53,989 nucleotides of DNA from JBFEYJ01 sp041563315. GTDB lineage: Bacteria; Pseudomonadota; Gammaproteobacteria; Thiohalomonadales; Thiohalomonadaceae. The stretch's first letter is position 1. Each line of letters begins with the position of its first letter. The notes under the pieces are model-generated. The model made no database searches. It had not been told where the DNA came from and was given only the letters and a program-made list of their open reading frames with translations. Of this stretch, positions 32,935 to 41,107 are shown in pieces. The position numbers and the translations under genes are program-made. The stretch covers positions 1 to 53,989 of the forward strand of contig JBFFNE010000012.1 in NCBI GenBank assembly GCA_041563315.1, read 5' to 3'.

Positions 32935-33594
32935 TCACTGGTTACCTGTCACTACCGGTGGCACAAATCGCCTTCGCCAGTCCGGCACACCAAGCAACAA
33001 TGCAACACCGGCAGCGCCAGCAATGGCGCCATAAAGGTGGGCATCCACCACCACGGTGCCGCCAACACTCGCTTCACTTCCCGGCATTGGTCCGAAGAAC
33101 TGCTCCCATACCAATTTTCCTACAAGCACCACGAGCACAACCAGAGCATCTCGCTGGCCAAAGCTCAGGCGCACCAGCAAGCCAGCCAAAAGCAAGCCGT
33201 GCAGAATTCCGGAAAGTCCGACATACCACTGCAGTTCAGGGTTCAAGAGTAACAGCCCAAGAGCGATGAAAAGAGCACACCACAGCAGTAGCGACCACCA
33301 ACCTGAAACGGTAAGAGAGTCACCGGTGAGAAACCAAACCAACCATAATCCCGCCAGGTTGAGCCACAGATGCATCCATCCCAGATGGATCAGGTGACCG
33401 CTCAGCAAACGCCAAACCCCGCCATCGAGAATTGCCTCACGCTGGTAACGCAACGTCTCCGCACCACTATCGGCCAGAAGCATGAGCACAATAGCTACTG
33501 CGCTCAGCAGCAGCGGTATACCCCAATGCCGCAGCAGTTGCCGCTTGCCTCCGTCAACGTATGTTTGCATCCGCACATCATCCCTTCTTATCAT
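32935..33594 (-). CDS. rrtA: Rhombosortase (rhomboid-family intramembrane serine protease)
   Basis: A 219-residue membrane protease with about six helices. The catalytic Ser is in GLSGILHG and the catalytic His in VVDAHLYGA, the rhombosortase versions of the rhomboid GxSG and H motifs; HLIHLGWMHLWLN is the usual N-terminal rhomboid helix. Rhombosortases cut proteins carrying a GlyGly-CTERM tail. No such substrate is in this window. Start uncertain: 33594, or GTG/ATG at 33576/33570. It is divergent from the lytic transglycosylase gene only 6 bp away. Confidence 0.8.
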   Translation of the reverse strand: MIRRDDVRMQTYVDGGKRQLLRHWGIPLLLSAVAIVLMLLADSGAETLRYQREAILDGGVWRLLSGHLIHLGWMHLWLNLAGLWLVWFLTGDSLTVSGWWSLLLWCALFIALGLLLLNPELQWYVGLSGILHGLLLAGLLVRLSFGQRDALVVLVVLVGKLVWEQFFGPMPGSEASVGGTVVVDAHLYGAIAGAAGVALLLGVPDWRRRFVPPVVTGNQ

Positions 33595-33600
33595 GGTTGA

Positions 33601-34230
33601 ATGATAACCCAGTTTTCTCGATACGCACGGTCACTATTCCAGCGGAAACCTGCCGATACAATGCCCCTGGTGGTTCAGCTTTTTTATCTGTTCGTACTGC
33701 TCGCACCTCTGTCGCTGCATGCCGAGCAGGAGCTCATGGTGGATAAAGCGCTCAAGCAGCGTCTGGTCGAGGCGCTCGCAGACAATGCCGGATTTGGCGA
33801 CCGCTTCGATGCTGAAGTCTGGTTGATGGATATGGCTGAACGGCTGAGGGAACGCCTACCGAATCAAAGTAAGAGACTGGTGCTGCTGCAACACATTCAC
33901 TATGAAGCAACCCGAGCCAACCTCCCACCCGAACTGGTGCTCTCTGTGATCCAGGTAGAAAGCAACTTCGACCGCTTTGCCATCTCCGAGGCAGGAGCGC
34001 GTGGACTAATGCAAGTGATGCCTTTCTGGCTCAAGGAATTGGGACGCCCCAACGCCAACCTGTTCGATGCCCAGACCAACCTGCGCTTCGGCTGCACCAT
34101 CCTGCGCTACTACCTGGACATGGAAAAAGGAAATACGACCAAGGCTCTGGCACGCTACAACGGTAGCAGGGGAAGCCTGCGCTATCCCAATCTGGTTTTC
34201 GGAGCGTTACGTGAGAAATGGTATCGGTGA
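33601..34230 (+). CDS. Lytic murein transglycosylase (SLT domain)
   Basis: A 209-residue exported enzyme that cleaves peptidoglycan glycan strands to 1,6-anhydro-muropeptides. A signal segment (LVVQLFYLFVLLAPLSLHA) follows a basic N-terminus; an ATG at 33661 is an alternative start. The SLT/lysozyme-like domain begins near residue 100: the catalytic Glu is in SVIQVESNFDRFA, followed by GARGLMQVMPFW, NLRFGCTILRYY and ALARYNGS. These are the standard family motifs. It is not clearly part of an operon. Confidence 0.9.
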   Translation: MITQFSRYARSLFQRKPADTMPLVVQLFYLFVLLAPLSLHAEQELMVDKALKQRLVEALADNAGFGDRFDAEVWLMDMAERLRERLPNQSKRLVLLQHIHYEATRANLPPELVLSVIQVESNFDRFAISEAGARGLMQVMPFWLKELGRPNANLFDAQTNLRFGCTILRYYLDMEKGNTTKALARYNGSRGSLRYPNLVFGALREKWYR

Positions 34231-34274
34231 GCGACCGTCGCACCTGCACTTTGTATTTTTAACAAAGAGGGAGT

Positions 34275-34544
34275 TTACTGCGTTATAAAACCCTCCGGCG
34301 GGGCCTCATCGACGTAACGACATGCAACAGCTTCGACCTTGGCAGCGCTCGGTCCTTGCCACAACCAGCTCTCCAGTTCGGACAGCGCCTCGGCCTCACC
34401 ACAAGCAAGGACTTCCACCCGACCGTCGGCAAGGTTCATCGCATATCCGTGCAACCCCAGCCTGTTGGCCTGCTCTGCGGTGGAAGCGCGGTACCATACA
34501 CCCTGAACCCGACCGCTGACGCGGCACCGTATACAGTGGCTCAT
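34275..34544 (-). CDS. Acylphosphatase
   Basis: An 89-residue enzyme that hydrolyses acyl phosphates. The signature GRVQGVWYR (catalytic Arg in the phosphate loop) and GYAMNLADGRVEV (catalytic Asn) are intact. Its ATG shares one base with the stop of the upstream adaptor gene (TAATG), so it is the last gene of that transcript. The functional link to the efflux genes is unclear. Confidence 0.95.
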   Translation of the reverse strand: MSHCIRCRVSGRVQGVWYRASTAEQANRLGLHGYAMNLADGRVEVLACGEAEALSELESWLWQGPSAAKVEAVACRYVDEAPPEGFITQ

Positions 34545-35299
34545 TACTGACTCACCTTGGCCCCCTGGCCGATCAACTCGAGCTCTCCGCTGGCGAACAC
34601 CACATCCACCGGATAACGGATGCTTTCCTTTACAATTTCAGGCTCGTAGCCAATCGCCGCCACCTCACCCGAATATCGCTGTCCTGCCACTTCAACGCTC
34701 ATTTTGTGGGTGTTACGGATACGCTCAAGCTTGTCTGACTCGACGAAGATCCTTACTCGCATCCGTGTCGAGGGGGCCAGCGTCAGCAAAGGTTGTGCCT
34801 CGCAGCGGCTGATAACTGTCTGTGCGGGCTGGATGTTTCGTGCCAGTACTACGGCATCAAAGGGAGCGCGCAGTGAGCTATTATCGAGGTCCTCATGCGC
34901 CTGCTGGTAGTCGGCGCGGCTCGCCTGATAGGCGGCATCGGCTTGGGCATAGTTAATTTTCGCCACGTCCAGGTCATGATCGGCCAACAGAGTTCGCTCA
35001 TAGAGCTCATCGGCCCGCTCTAGCTCTTTGCGTGCCTCCTTTAGCATTAACTCCCTGTACCGCATCTCTACCTTTCGCTGACTAAGTCGTGCACTTAAGG
35101 CTGCTTGCTCCAATTGAAGCAACAGCTGACCTTTCTTCACTCGCTCGCCGGCATTGACCTCAACACGCACCACAACACCACTTAGGGTAGTAGATAACTC
35201 GGTACGCTGCGCCCAGTCGACAATCCCGTTCCATTGCGCACTAAATCCCGGTATGGAAATCAGAAACAATAGCAAGCCCACGCCCGTCGACTTCACCAT
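34544..35299 (-). CDS. Periplasmic adaptor (membrane fusion protein, HlyD/RND type)
   Basis: A 251-residue adaptor; the ATG at 35299 (MVKSTGVGLL) has AAGAGGAG 5 nt upstream and is preferred over one nine codons earlier. It has a signal peptide ending GFSA, a split lipoyl-like domain (VVRVEVNAGERVKKGQLLLQLE ... LRAPFDAVVLARNIQPAQTV), a helical hairpin between them (about 75-140), and a beta-barrel domain. It bridges an inner-membrane pump to TolC. No pump gene is adjacent; only the TolC-like gene upstream is. It is shorter than typical RND adaptors because the C-terminal membrane-proximal domain is reduced. Confidence 0.85.
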   Translation of the reverse strand: MVKSTGVGLLLFLISIPGFSAQWNGIVDWAQRTELSTTLSGVVVRVEVNAGERVKKGQLLLQLEQAALSARLSQRKVEMRYRELMLKEARKELERADELYERTLLADHDLDVAKINYAQADAAYQASRADYQQAHEDLDNSSLRAPFDAVVLARNIQPAQTVISRCEAQPLLTLAPSTRMRVRIFVESDKLERIRNTHKMSVEVAGQRYSGEVAAIGYEPEIVKESIRYPVDVVFASGELELIGQGAKVSQ

Positions 35300-35322
35300 G
35301 CACACTCCTCTTTTTACCCCGG

Positions 35323-36639
35323 TCACTCCACAATCTCCCCTGCAGCGACAATGCCTTCTTCGCTATTATTTCCGGTCAATGCATTCAGCCGTTCCCAGGC
35401 AATGGCTAGTTGGTAATCCACCTGCGCCAGCCCTAGCTGCGCCTCACTCAGACGTACCATGGCATCACCCAAATCGGCCGTAAACTCCATTTCATAGTTG
35501 GCGCGGCTGCGGTCAAGATATAACTCGCGGTAATCCTGCTCACTATAAGCCCTATCGCGCTGCAGTTGCAGATTTTGCAGTTCGAGCCAGAGCTCAAGCA
35601 CACTTTCACGCAAATCCAAACGAGCCTGCTCCAGTCGTGCCTGAACCGCGTACTGCTGTGCACGTTCACCGGCCACCGCAGCATCCACGCGACCGCCATT
35701 ATAGATAGGAACCTGCAACGTCACCCCCGCTCGCCAGCGGTCATAGGACCCCAGTTCCCGTGAATAAGCCGATGCTTCAAGTTCCCCATCGAGACGCGGC
35801 CTCTGCTCGGCACGTGCAGCATCGATGCGTCGATGCGTGGCCATGAGTTCTGACTGCAAGGCAAGGATTTCCGGATTAGCACGCATGGCCTGCTCCAACA
35901 TCACCTCATACACAGGCAGTTCACGCTGGGCGTAATCGAGTCGCGGCTTGCTCAGTTCAGATGGCAACATTCCCGGGCGATTAAGCAGATGGGCAAGGCG
36001 TGCACGGGTTGCCCGCTGACGAGTCTGACTTTGGGCGAGTTGATAGCGCACACGCTGATACTCAGCTTCCTTCTCCAGGACCGCGATATCCGATGCCTGA
36101 CCCAGCTCTTGGCGGTCCCGGAGGCGATCAAGAGCAATATAGGCTACAGCCAGTGCCTCATTGTCCCTACCATATTCCATATCACTCAGCAGGACATCGA
36201 AGAAGGCCTGCATAATGGCAATACGACGTTTGTCCTGCACGGCCTGATAGTATTGCTCACGTCCCAGCGACGCCTGCTGTGCTGCCTGACGCAAGGCATC
36301 TGTGCGACCAAAATCATACAAGGGCTTGCGCACATAGAGACTCAGTTTGTGATCCTCCACCACGTCACCATTGTCAACCGTGGGGGGATCCACCCAGCGG
36401 GCACGTGCTTCGGCACTAATATCCAGCGCAGTGCTGGCATCAATTCCCTGCAGAGTCGCTGTCAACTGCTCCTGTGCAGCCTTTTCTGCCATCAAATCAG
36501 GATGGTCCGCATCAATGAGGGAGAGGGCATATTCCAGTTGCAGCGGCTGCGGCAGGGGCTCGATGTCTTGCGCGGATACTTCGCGAAAACCTGCAGCATG
36601 CAAACACAACACGGCCGAACATAAAGTCAGACGCTTCAT
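35323..36639 (-). CDS. TolC-family outer-membrane channel protein
   Basis: A 438-residue outer-membrane efflux protein with a signal peptide (hydrophobic LCSAVLCLHAAGF, cleavage probably after VSA) and the duplicated long helical hairpins of the TolC/OEP fold (for example YARQ-like ALSLIDADHPDLMAEKAAQEQ and ALQSELMATHRRIDAARAEQRP). It begins 18 bp after the thioredoxin gene and ends 23 bp before the adaptor gene, all on one strand, so it is read with them. Confidence 0.88.
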   Translation of the reverse strand: MKRLTLCSAVLCLHAAGFREVSAQDIEPLPQPLQLEYALSLIDADHPDLMAEKAAQEQLTATLQGIDASTALDISAEARARWVDPPTVDNGDVVEDHKLSLYVRKPLYDFGRTDALRQAAQQASLGREQYYQAVQDKRRIAIMQAFFDVLLSDMEYGRDNEALAVAYIALDRLRDRQELGQASDIAVLEKEAEYQRVRYQLAQSQTRQRATRARLAHLLNRPGMLPSELSKPRLDYAQRELPVYEVMLEQAMRANPEILALQSELMATHRRIDAARAEQRPRLDGELEASAYSRELGSYDRWRAGVTLQVPIYNGGRVDAAVAGERAQQYAVQARLEQARLDLRESVLELWLELQNLQLQRDRAYSEQDYRELYLDRSRANYEMEFTADLGDAMVRLSEAQLGLAQVDYQLAIAWERLNALTGNNSEEGIVAAGEIVE

Positions 36640-36657
36640 CTTGCGATAAGTCCGCTT

Positions 36658-37191
36658 CTATTGGCGCTGTTCGCGCTTGAAACGGGTAAAGCGAGTCTTT
36701 TCGTAATGACCTTCTGCCACAAACCTGCCCATCAACATAAACTCCTCTGTATCGGAGGTCCTGCCGGTGTGGCGATGGATTGGTTTGCCGTCAAGGTCAA
36801 AAAAAGCAATGACCGGTGTGGCGCGCACACGGTTTTCCTTAAAGGAAAAGTCCTTCTGAGACATGGAGACGCCCTGAAAATTGACGATTTCCACATCCCC
36901 TTCGATATCCACAGTAAAGAGCAGGAACTGCTCACGGTAATAGGCCTGTACCGCAGGGTCGTTGAGAACATTCTGCTTCATCCAGTGGCAGAAGGGGCAT
37001 TCATCCATCTCAAAGAAAATCATCACCCCCTGCTTGCCCTGCTCCCGGGCAGTCTCCAGCTCTTCCGAAAAATCACCGAAAGTCTCATTAAAAAAATGGG
37101 TATAGGGATCGCGTGCCGTCTCTGCAAACGCTGCACTAACGGTTAGCAAGGAAGCCATTACGAGAAGAATATTTCTTACCATTTTTGTCAT
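36658..37191 (-). CDS. Periplasmic SoxW-like thioredoxin-fold protein
   Basis: A 177-residue protein; the ATG at 37191 is chosen because GGAAGG lies upstream, and the longer open frame would overlap the next gene. It has a signal peptide (LLVMASLLTVSAAFA). The redox motif is CPFC in DECPFCHWMK, with a cis-Pro in RATPVIAFF. The YREQFLLFTVDIEGD region matches the SoxW/DsbC-like group linked to sulfur oxidation or cytochrome biogenesis. It ends 18 bp before the TolC gene. Its thiol partner is unknown. Confidence 0.82.
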   Translation of the reverse strand: MTKMVRNILLVMASLLTVSAAFAETARDPYTHFFNETFGDFSEELETAREQGKQGVMIFFEMDECPFCHWMKQNVLNDPAVQAYYREQFLLFTVDIEGDVEIVNFQGVSMSQKDFSFKENRVRATPVIAFFDLDGKPIHRHTGRTSDTEEFMLMGRFVAEGHYEKTRFTRFKREQRQ

Positions 37192-37219
37192 TCTAGTCAC
37201 CTTCCTTTCAACGGGATGC

Positions 37220-37711
37220 TCACTGCGTGGGTTTGTATTTTGCCATAAAGTCCTCGAGCATTTCCTGCGTGATCTGCCCGACCTGAACCGCGGCGGTTTT
37301 TCCGCTCGGGTCCAGCAAATAGGTCGTAGGCAAGCCAGGGATATTTCCCAGCAAGGGCATATCATCGCTCATCTGCACTATCGGGTAGGTCACCATGAAA
37401 TCATCAACAAATTCGCTCAGCGACTGGTTGTCCTTTTCCTCCATGTTGATACCGATAACCACGGCATCCTTATTCTTGTGCGTGTCGTGAAAAAGAACCA
37501 GTTCCGGTATCTCCTCAAGGCAAGGTGGACACCATGTCGCCCAATAGTTCACAACCACCCATTTGCCGTGATAGTCGGATAATCGCACAGAATTCCCCTC
37601 CAGGTCCTGAAAAACGTAGTCGTCGGAACCTGCCTGCACTCCTGCAGCTGCCAGAAAAAGGGATACAAGTAGGTACTTTAATACCTGGAACTGCCTGATT
37701 TTATTCATCAC
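37220..37711 (-). CDS. TlpA/ResA-like periplasmic thiol-disulfide oxidoreductase
   Basis: A 163-residue exported thioredoxin-like protein. Signal peptide near residues 10-27; active site WCPPC in VVNYWATWCPPCLEEIPEL; cis-Pro in GLPTTYLLDPSG. It is probably periplasmic and reducing. It is the first gene of a run with the SoxW-like protein, TolC-like channel, adaptor and acylphosphatase on the same strand. Confidence 0.9.
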   Translation of the reverse strand: MMNKIRQFQVLKYLLVSLFLAAAGVQAGSDDYVFQDLEGNSVRLSDYHGKWVVVNYWATWCPPCLEEIPELVLFHDTHKNKDAVVIGINMEEKDNQSLSEFVDDFMVTYPIVQMSDDMPLLGNIPGLPTTYLLDPSGKTAAVQVGQITQEMLEDFMAKYKPTQ

Positions 37712-37898
37712 GGTACCTTGAAGGAATATCGCCCTAGAGTGTTTTATCTTTCATCAATCTGCGGCATCGCTGAAAAAAACGCCAACAACTAATGGTCTGT
37801 TGCGCCAACCACAGATGGAGGGCCTGAGTATTCAGTTTTGCGAGCTTACGCACCTCTATGAAAACAAGTTGACTGTGATCTTTGCGAAAAGTTTCGAA

Positions 37899-38447
37899 TC
37901 AATGGGGCTCACCAGGAACGCTTTTATGCTCTGCCGCATGGGAAAGGTAAAGCGCCAGTCCAAGCAGGGCAATGCCGCCCGCCAAGTAAAGCAATGCCTG
38001 GGGTGAATCAAAATTCAGGCTAATGGCATGCTCGAAAAATTTTACGATCAAGATCATAAGGATCACCTTGGCCAAGCGGCTTTTCAGGTCATCCAGACTA
38101 TTGATTAACAGGACATTTGAAGAGGTTTCAGATTTCTCAGCCTGGTCGATCTTGCTGATAAACAATTCGTAAAGACCCAAGGCAAAAATCAGCAGTACGG
38201 TAGCCAGAAGATAGCCATCGACAATTTCCACTACATGCGTAATGGTCGTGCTGCGCAAGGCATAACGTGATGCCGTATCCAGTGCAGGTGAGGCATACTC
38301 CAGCAGGTGGCTCAGCATGTACCAGGCATCGACGGTAGCCATAAAGAACATTGCCAGAGAAGTGAGCAAACTGGCGATGACCGCAAAAATAACCACAAAG
38401 CGGCTATCCCACAGCAGGGTTTCAAAAAAATTTTCTATTTTTTTCAT
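37899..38447 (-). CDS. UPF0114 (YqhA-like) membrane protein
   Basis: A 182-residue inner-membrane protein with about four hydrophobic helices. The family signature is visible (LWDSRFVVIFAVIASLL, VVEIVDGYLLATVLLIFALGLYELFISKID, LKSRLAKVILMILIVKFFE). Function is unknown. It lies between the thioredoxin cluster and the LysM gene, with 187 bp before it that hold nothing recognisable. Confidence 0.88.
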   Translation of the reverse strand: MKKIENFFETLLWDSRFVVIFAVIASLLTSLAMFFMATVDAWYMLSHLLEYASPALDTASRYALRSTTITHVVEIVDGYLLATVLLIFALGLYELFISKIDQAEKSETSSNVLLINSLDDLKSRLAKVILMILIVKFFEHAISLNFDSPQALLYLAGGIALLGLALYLSHAAEHKSVPGEPH

Positions 38448-38520
38448 TCAAACTCGTCCCAGGAAAACGCAATACCGGCTAATGCCATCAGGCGACCAGT
38501 TATAACCATATTAGGGACAA

Positions 38521-38548
38521 AAGAAAAGGGCTCCCGAAGGAGCCCTTT
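38521..38548 (-). terminator. Rho-independent terminator of the LysM gene
   Basis: A perfect 10-bp stem AAAGGGCTCC / GGAGCCCTTT (38525-38534, 38539-38548) with a TTCG tetraloop on the minus strand. It is followed by a T-rich tract, just after the LysM stop. Confidence 0.92.
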
Positions 38549-38571
38549 GCAAACGGTCTGCTGACGATGTG

Positions 38572-39192
38572 TTAGCGGGACAGATAACGCATATCGGAGT
38601 CTTCTACAACACCCAGGGACCAGGCACCACGTGTACGGGCATGCTCGATAGCAGCGTTGATATCGGCGGAGCTGGCGTTACGCTCAATGTCAAACTGCTG
38701 ACCGGGATAGATCAGGTCAGCATCCTTGATACTGTTGCGGTTCGCCTTGTAAATCAGCGGCCACTGGTAGGGATTGCCATAGACTTCGCCCCGGCCTGAA
38801 ATCGTCCACAGGCTGTCGCCGCGGACAACGGTATAGCTGTCCATCGGCACCTCTTCAGGCATCTGGCTCAAACGGGCTTCTTCATCCCGCTTCTGCTGGA
38901 GTGCATTTTCGGCCTGCAGACGCGCATCGTTGGCCAGCTGAATCGCCCGGCCGGTCTCACCCGCGGCAAGCGCTTCTTCAGCCGCAGCAATCAGACTTTC
39001 GGTATCGCGCCATTCTGCCCCGGCAGCCTTGGCTTCTGCATTAGCTGCCTTGGCATCGGCAATAGCTGACTGAGCCATAGCTACAGCATCCTCAGCGGGC
39101 TCTTCCTCCTGAGGGGTACTGGCACAACCGACCGCGACGCTGAGAACCAACGCGGCAAGCGCTGTGAATTTGATTGCTTTAAACAGTTTCAT
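38572..39192 (-). CDS. LysM-domain lipoprotein with DUF4398-like helical region
   Basis: A 206-residue protein; the ATG at 39192 (MKLFKAIKF) has GGAG 7 nt upstream. The lipoprotein signal ends at VAVGC. Residues of about 30-105 are Ala/Glu-rich helices (SAIADAKAANAEAKAAG, ALAAGETGRAIQLANDARLQAENAL) resembling DUF4398. Residues 115-170 are a LysM domain (YTVVRGDSLWTISGRGEVYGNPYQWPLIYKANR) that binds peptidoglycan. A short acidic/arginine tail follows. It probably tethers the outer membrane to the wall. The next upstream gene encodes a stand-alone DUF4398 lipoprotein. Confidence 0.88.
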   Translation of the reverse strand: MKLFKAIKFTALAALVLSVAVGCASTPQEEEPAEDAVAMAQSAIADAKAANAEAKAAGAEWRDTESLIAAAEEALAAGETGRAIQLANDARLQAENALQQKRDEEARLSQMPEEVPMDSYTVVRGDSLWTISGRGEVYGNPYQWPLIYKANRNSIKDADLIYPGQQFDIERNASSADINAAIEHARTRGAWSLGVVEDSDMRYLSR

Positions 39193-39285
39193 GAGAGGAC
39201 TCCGCCTTATTCGTTCTTTGAGTTGGACAAAAGTAAAGATGATAAACAAAATATCTGCAAGTCACGGTATCACTTGCCACAAAAA

Positions 39286-39311
39286 TGTGTCAAGGTCAAT
39301 ATTGTGACACA
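39286..39311 (-). promoter_or_regulatory. Inverted repeat TGTGTCA-N12-TGACACA with overlapping -35 box
   Basis: Perfect 7-bp arms lie at 39286-39292 and 39305-39311. On the minus strand the second arm contains TTGACA (39288-39293), 18 nt before TACCGT, a plausible promoter for the LysM gene. A T run after the hairpin could alternatively end the DUF4398 transcript. Confidence 0.35.
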
Positions 39312-39352
39312 ATTCTCAAGAATATCACCACTTTAAGGTCACCATTTTCGCA

Positions 39353-39712
39353 CTACCGAGATGCCGCGGCCACTGCAGCATCCCTGGCCTTAATCGCCAA
39401 GGCCTTGGCAACGGTAGCCGCCATGCGTGCCGCTTCATACTCACCCTGTTCCAGGGTGCGGGTGGCAAGCTCCATTGAATCTTCGGCACTACGCAGTTTT
39501 TGCGGAGCAAACCGTTCGGCCTTGGCTTCGTGTGCCGCCTTGATCGCCTGCCGGGCATCGCTCATCTCCTGTACCGGCGGCATCACCGCACAGGCCGAGC
39601 ACAACAAAAATAGTAGCCCTGCTGAGACTTGTTTTCGCCAAATTGTTTGCTGCAATAAGGAGACTAGATACACATCAGTCACCTGAAAATGGGTATTCGA
39701 GCAAGCTATCAC
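39353..39712 (-). CDS. DUF4398 lipoprotein
   Basis: Up to 119 residues; the true start is uncertain because the first 25 residues before the hydrophobic segment are unusual and no clear ribosome site is seen. The signal segment VSAGLLFLLCSAC has a lipobox (CSAC). The mature part is almost all helix (SDARQAIKAAHEAKAERFAPQKLRSAEDSMELATRTLEQGEYEAARMAATVAKALAIKARDA), the DUF4398 pattern. It lies upstream of the LysM lipoprotein that carries a similar region. An envelope role is likely; function unknown. Confidence 0.7.
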   Translation of the reverse strand: MIACSNTHFQVTDVYLVSLLQQTIWRKQVSAGLLFLLCSACAVMPPVQEMSDARQAIKAAHEAKAERFAPQKLRSAEDSMELATRTLEQGEYEAARMAATVAKALAIKARDAAVAAASR

Positions 39713-39783
39713 CCGCCCTATAGGCTGTCAAGAAGAGAGAGGGTAGAATGACGACAACGTCATAACCAGGGATTTTTCACATC

Positions 39784-40131
39784 ATGTCTACCCGGATTTA
39801 CCATAACCCTCGCTGCAGCAAATCACGCACTACTCTGGAACTGCTCCATGAACGCAAGGTCGATACCGATATTATCGAATACCTGAAAAACCCGCCGGGC
39901 AAACGAGAGCTTGAACAGCTTTTAGAACTGCTCAAGCTCGAACCGCGCCAACTGATGCGCACCGGAGAGAACGAATATACAGCGCTGGGACTCGGTGATG
40001 AGTCCCTCTCCCGCGATGCCCTGATCGAGGCGATGATTGCCCATCCCCAGCTCATCGAACGGCCTATCGTCGTCCACAACGGCAAGGCCGCCATCGGCCG
40101 ACCGCCCGAAAAAGTGCTGGATATCCTTTGA
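39784..40131 (+). CDS. ArsC-family arsenate reductase-like protein (glutaredoxin type)
   Basis: A 115-residue thioredoxin-fold protein. The single catalytic Cys is in NPRCSKSR (Cys11), and the conserved Arg is in LIERPIVV. It is closest to the ArsC/YfgD group, which reduces arsenate with glutathione or acts on an unknown substrate. No other arsenic gene is near. Its stop overlaps the start of the flavodoxin-like gene (TGATG), so the two are translated together. Confidence 0.9.
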   Translation: MSTRIYHNPRCSKSRTTLELLHERKVDTDIIEYLKNPPGKRELEQLLELLKLEPRQLMRTGENEYTALGLGDESLSRDALIEAMIAHPQLIERPIVVHNGKAAIGRPPEKVLDIL

Positions 40132-40733
40132 TGACTGATATCCTGGTTCTTTACTACAGTCGTCATGGCGCGACAGCAGCCATGGCCAAACTCATCGCCC
40201 GCGGTGTCGAGGAGGTGCCCGGTATGCAGGCGCGTCTGCGCACCGTACCCGAAGTCTCTGCCGTCAGTGAAGCCATCGCAGACACTATCCCGGCTGAAGG
40301 TGCTCCCTACGCTGAACTGGATGACCTCAAGGAGTGCGTCGGCCTTGCGCTCGGCAGCCCAACCCGCTTCGGCAACATGGCTGCTCCGTTGAAATACTTC
40401 CTCGACAATACCAGTCCACTTTGGCTCTCAGGCACACTTATCGGCAAGCCTGCCGCCGTATTCACCTCCAGCTCCAGCCTGCACGGAGGGCAAGAGAGTA
40501 CGCTTCTATCGATGATGTTGCCGCTACTACACCACGGTATGCTCATCACCGGGCTGCCCTACAGTAACACCGATTTGCTGCATACCAGGAGCGGCGGGAC
40601 CCCCTACGGCGCCAGCCACCATGGCGGGGCTGACAACAATCTGCCGCTAAGCGAGGAGGAACACCGCCTCTGCATTGCCTTGGGCAGGCGTTTGGCCGAA
40701 ACGGCCAGAGCCCTGAAGAGAGAAAACGTATGA
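40131..40733 (+). CDS. wrbA: WrbA-like NAD(P)H:quinone oxidoreductase (flavodoxin fold)
   Basis: A 200-residue FMN protein that performs two-electron quinone reduction. The FMN phosphate loop is YYSRHGATAAMAKLIARG, the SPTRFGNM segment contacts the ring, and the HGGQESTLLSMMLPLLHHGM section is typical of WrbA. Start: the ATG at 40131 sharing bases with the arsC-like stop. It overlaps the next gene by 4 bp. Three small genes thus form a tight operon. Confidence 0.92.
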   Translation: MTDILVLYYSRHGATAAMAKLIARGVEEVPGMQARLRTVPEVSAVSEAIADTIPAEGAPYAELDDLKECVGLALGSPTRFGNMAAPLKYFLDNTSPLWLSGTLIGKPAAVFTSSSSLHGGQESTLLSMMLPLLHHGMLITGLPYSNTDLLHTRSGGTPYGASHHGGADNNLPLSEEEHRLCIALGRRLAETARALKRENV

Positions 40734-41107
40734 ACAAGAGCCGTATTGCCTACTGGACAGCGTTAGGTGGCTATTTTGGCCTGCTGATCTTGCTCGTCGC
40801 ATGGATTGGCTGGATTTCGCCACCGCACGGACTGCCTGTTTCCATCGCCCTCTTTTTCATGACCGTCCCTTTGCTGTTCCCCCTGCGAGGACTGCTCTAC
40901 GGACGCCCCTACACCTTTGCCTGGGCCAGTTTTCTAGCCCTATTCTACTTTATCCATGGCGTTGTCGAAGCCTACAGCATCCCCGAAGATCGCTACCTGG
41001 CACTACTGGAGATTCTGTTCAGCCTGGCTTTCTACAGCGGCAGTGTCCTCTATGCCCGTATTCGTGGCCGGGAACTGGAAGCAGAGCAACACAACGTTAG
41101 CGAATAA
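40730..41107 (+). CDS. DUF2069 membrane protein
   Basis: A 125-residue inner-membrane protein with four hydrophobic helices. The family pattern is visible (LLILLVAWIGWISPP, FFMTVPLLFPLRGLLYGRPYTFAWASFLALFYFIHGVVEAY). Often found next to wrbA in gammaproteobacteria; function unknown. It overlaps wrbA by 4 bp and is convergent with hda, overlapping its 3' end by 11 bp. Confidence 0.9.
   Translation: MNKSRIAYWTALGGYFGLLILLVAWIGWISPPHGLPVSIALFFMTVPLLFPLRGLLYGRPYTFAWASFLALFYFIHGVVEAYSIPEDRYLALLEILFSLAFYSGSVLYARIRGRELEAEQHNVSE

Noticed and set aside
37192..37365. Longer N-terminus of the SoxW-like protein
   Set aside because: It would overlap the TlpA-like gene in another frame and precede a clear signal peptide with its own ribosome site.
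32935..39712. An RND or ABC pump gene to go with the TolC-adaptor pair
   Set aside because: No open frame of suitable size and membrane pattern was found in the neighbourhood.
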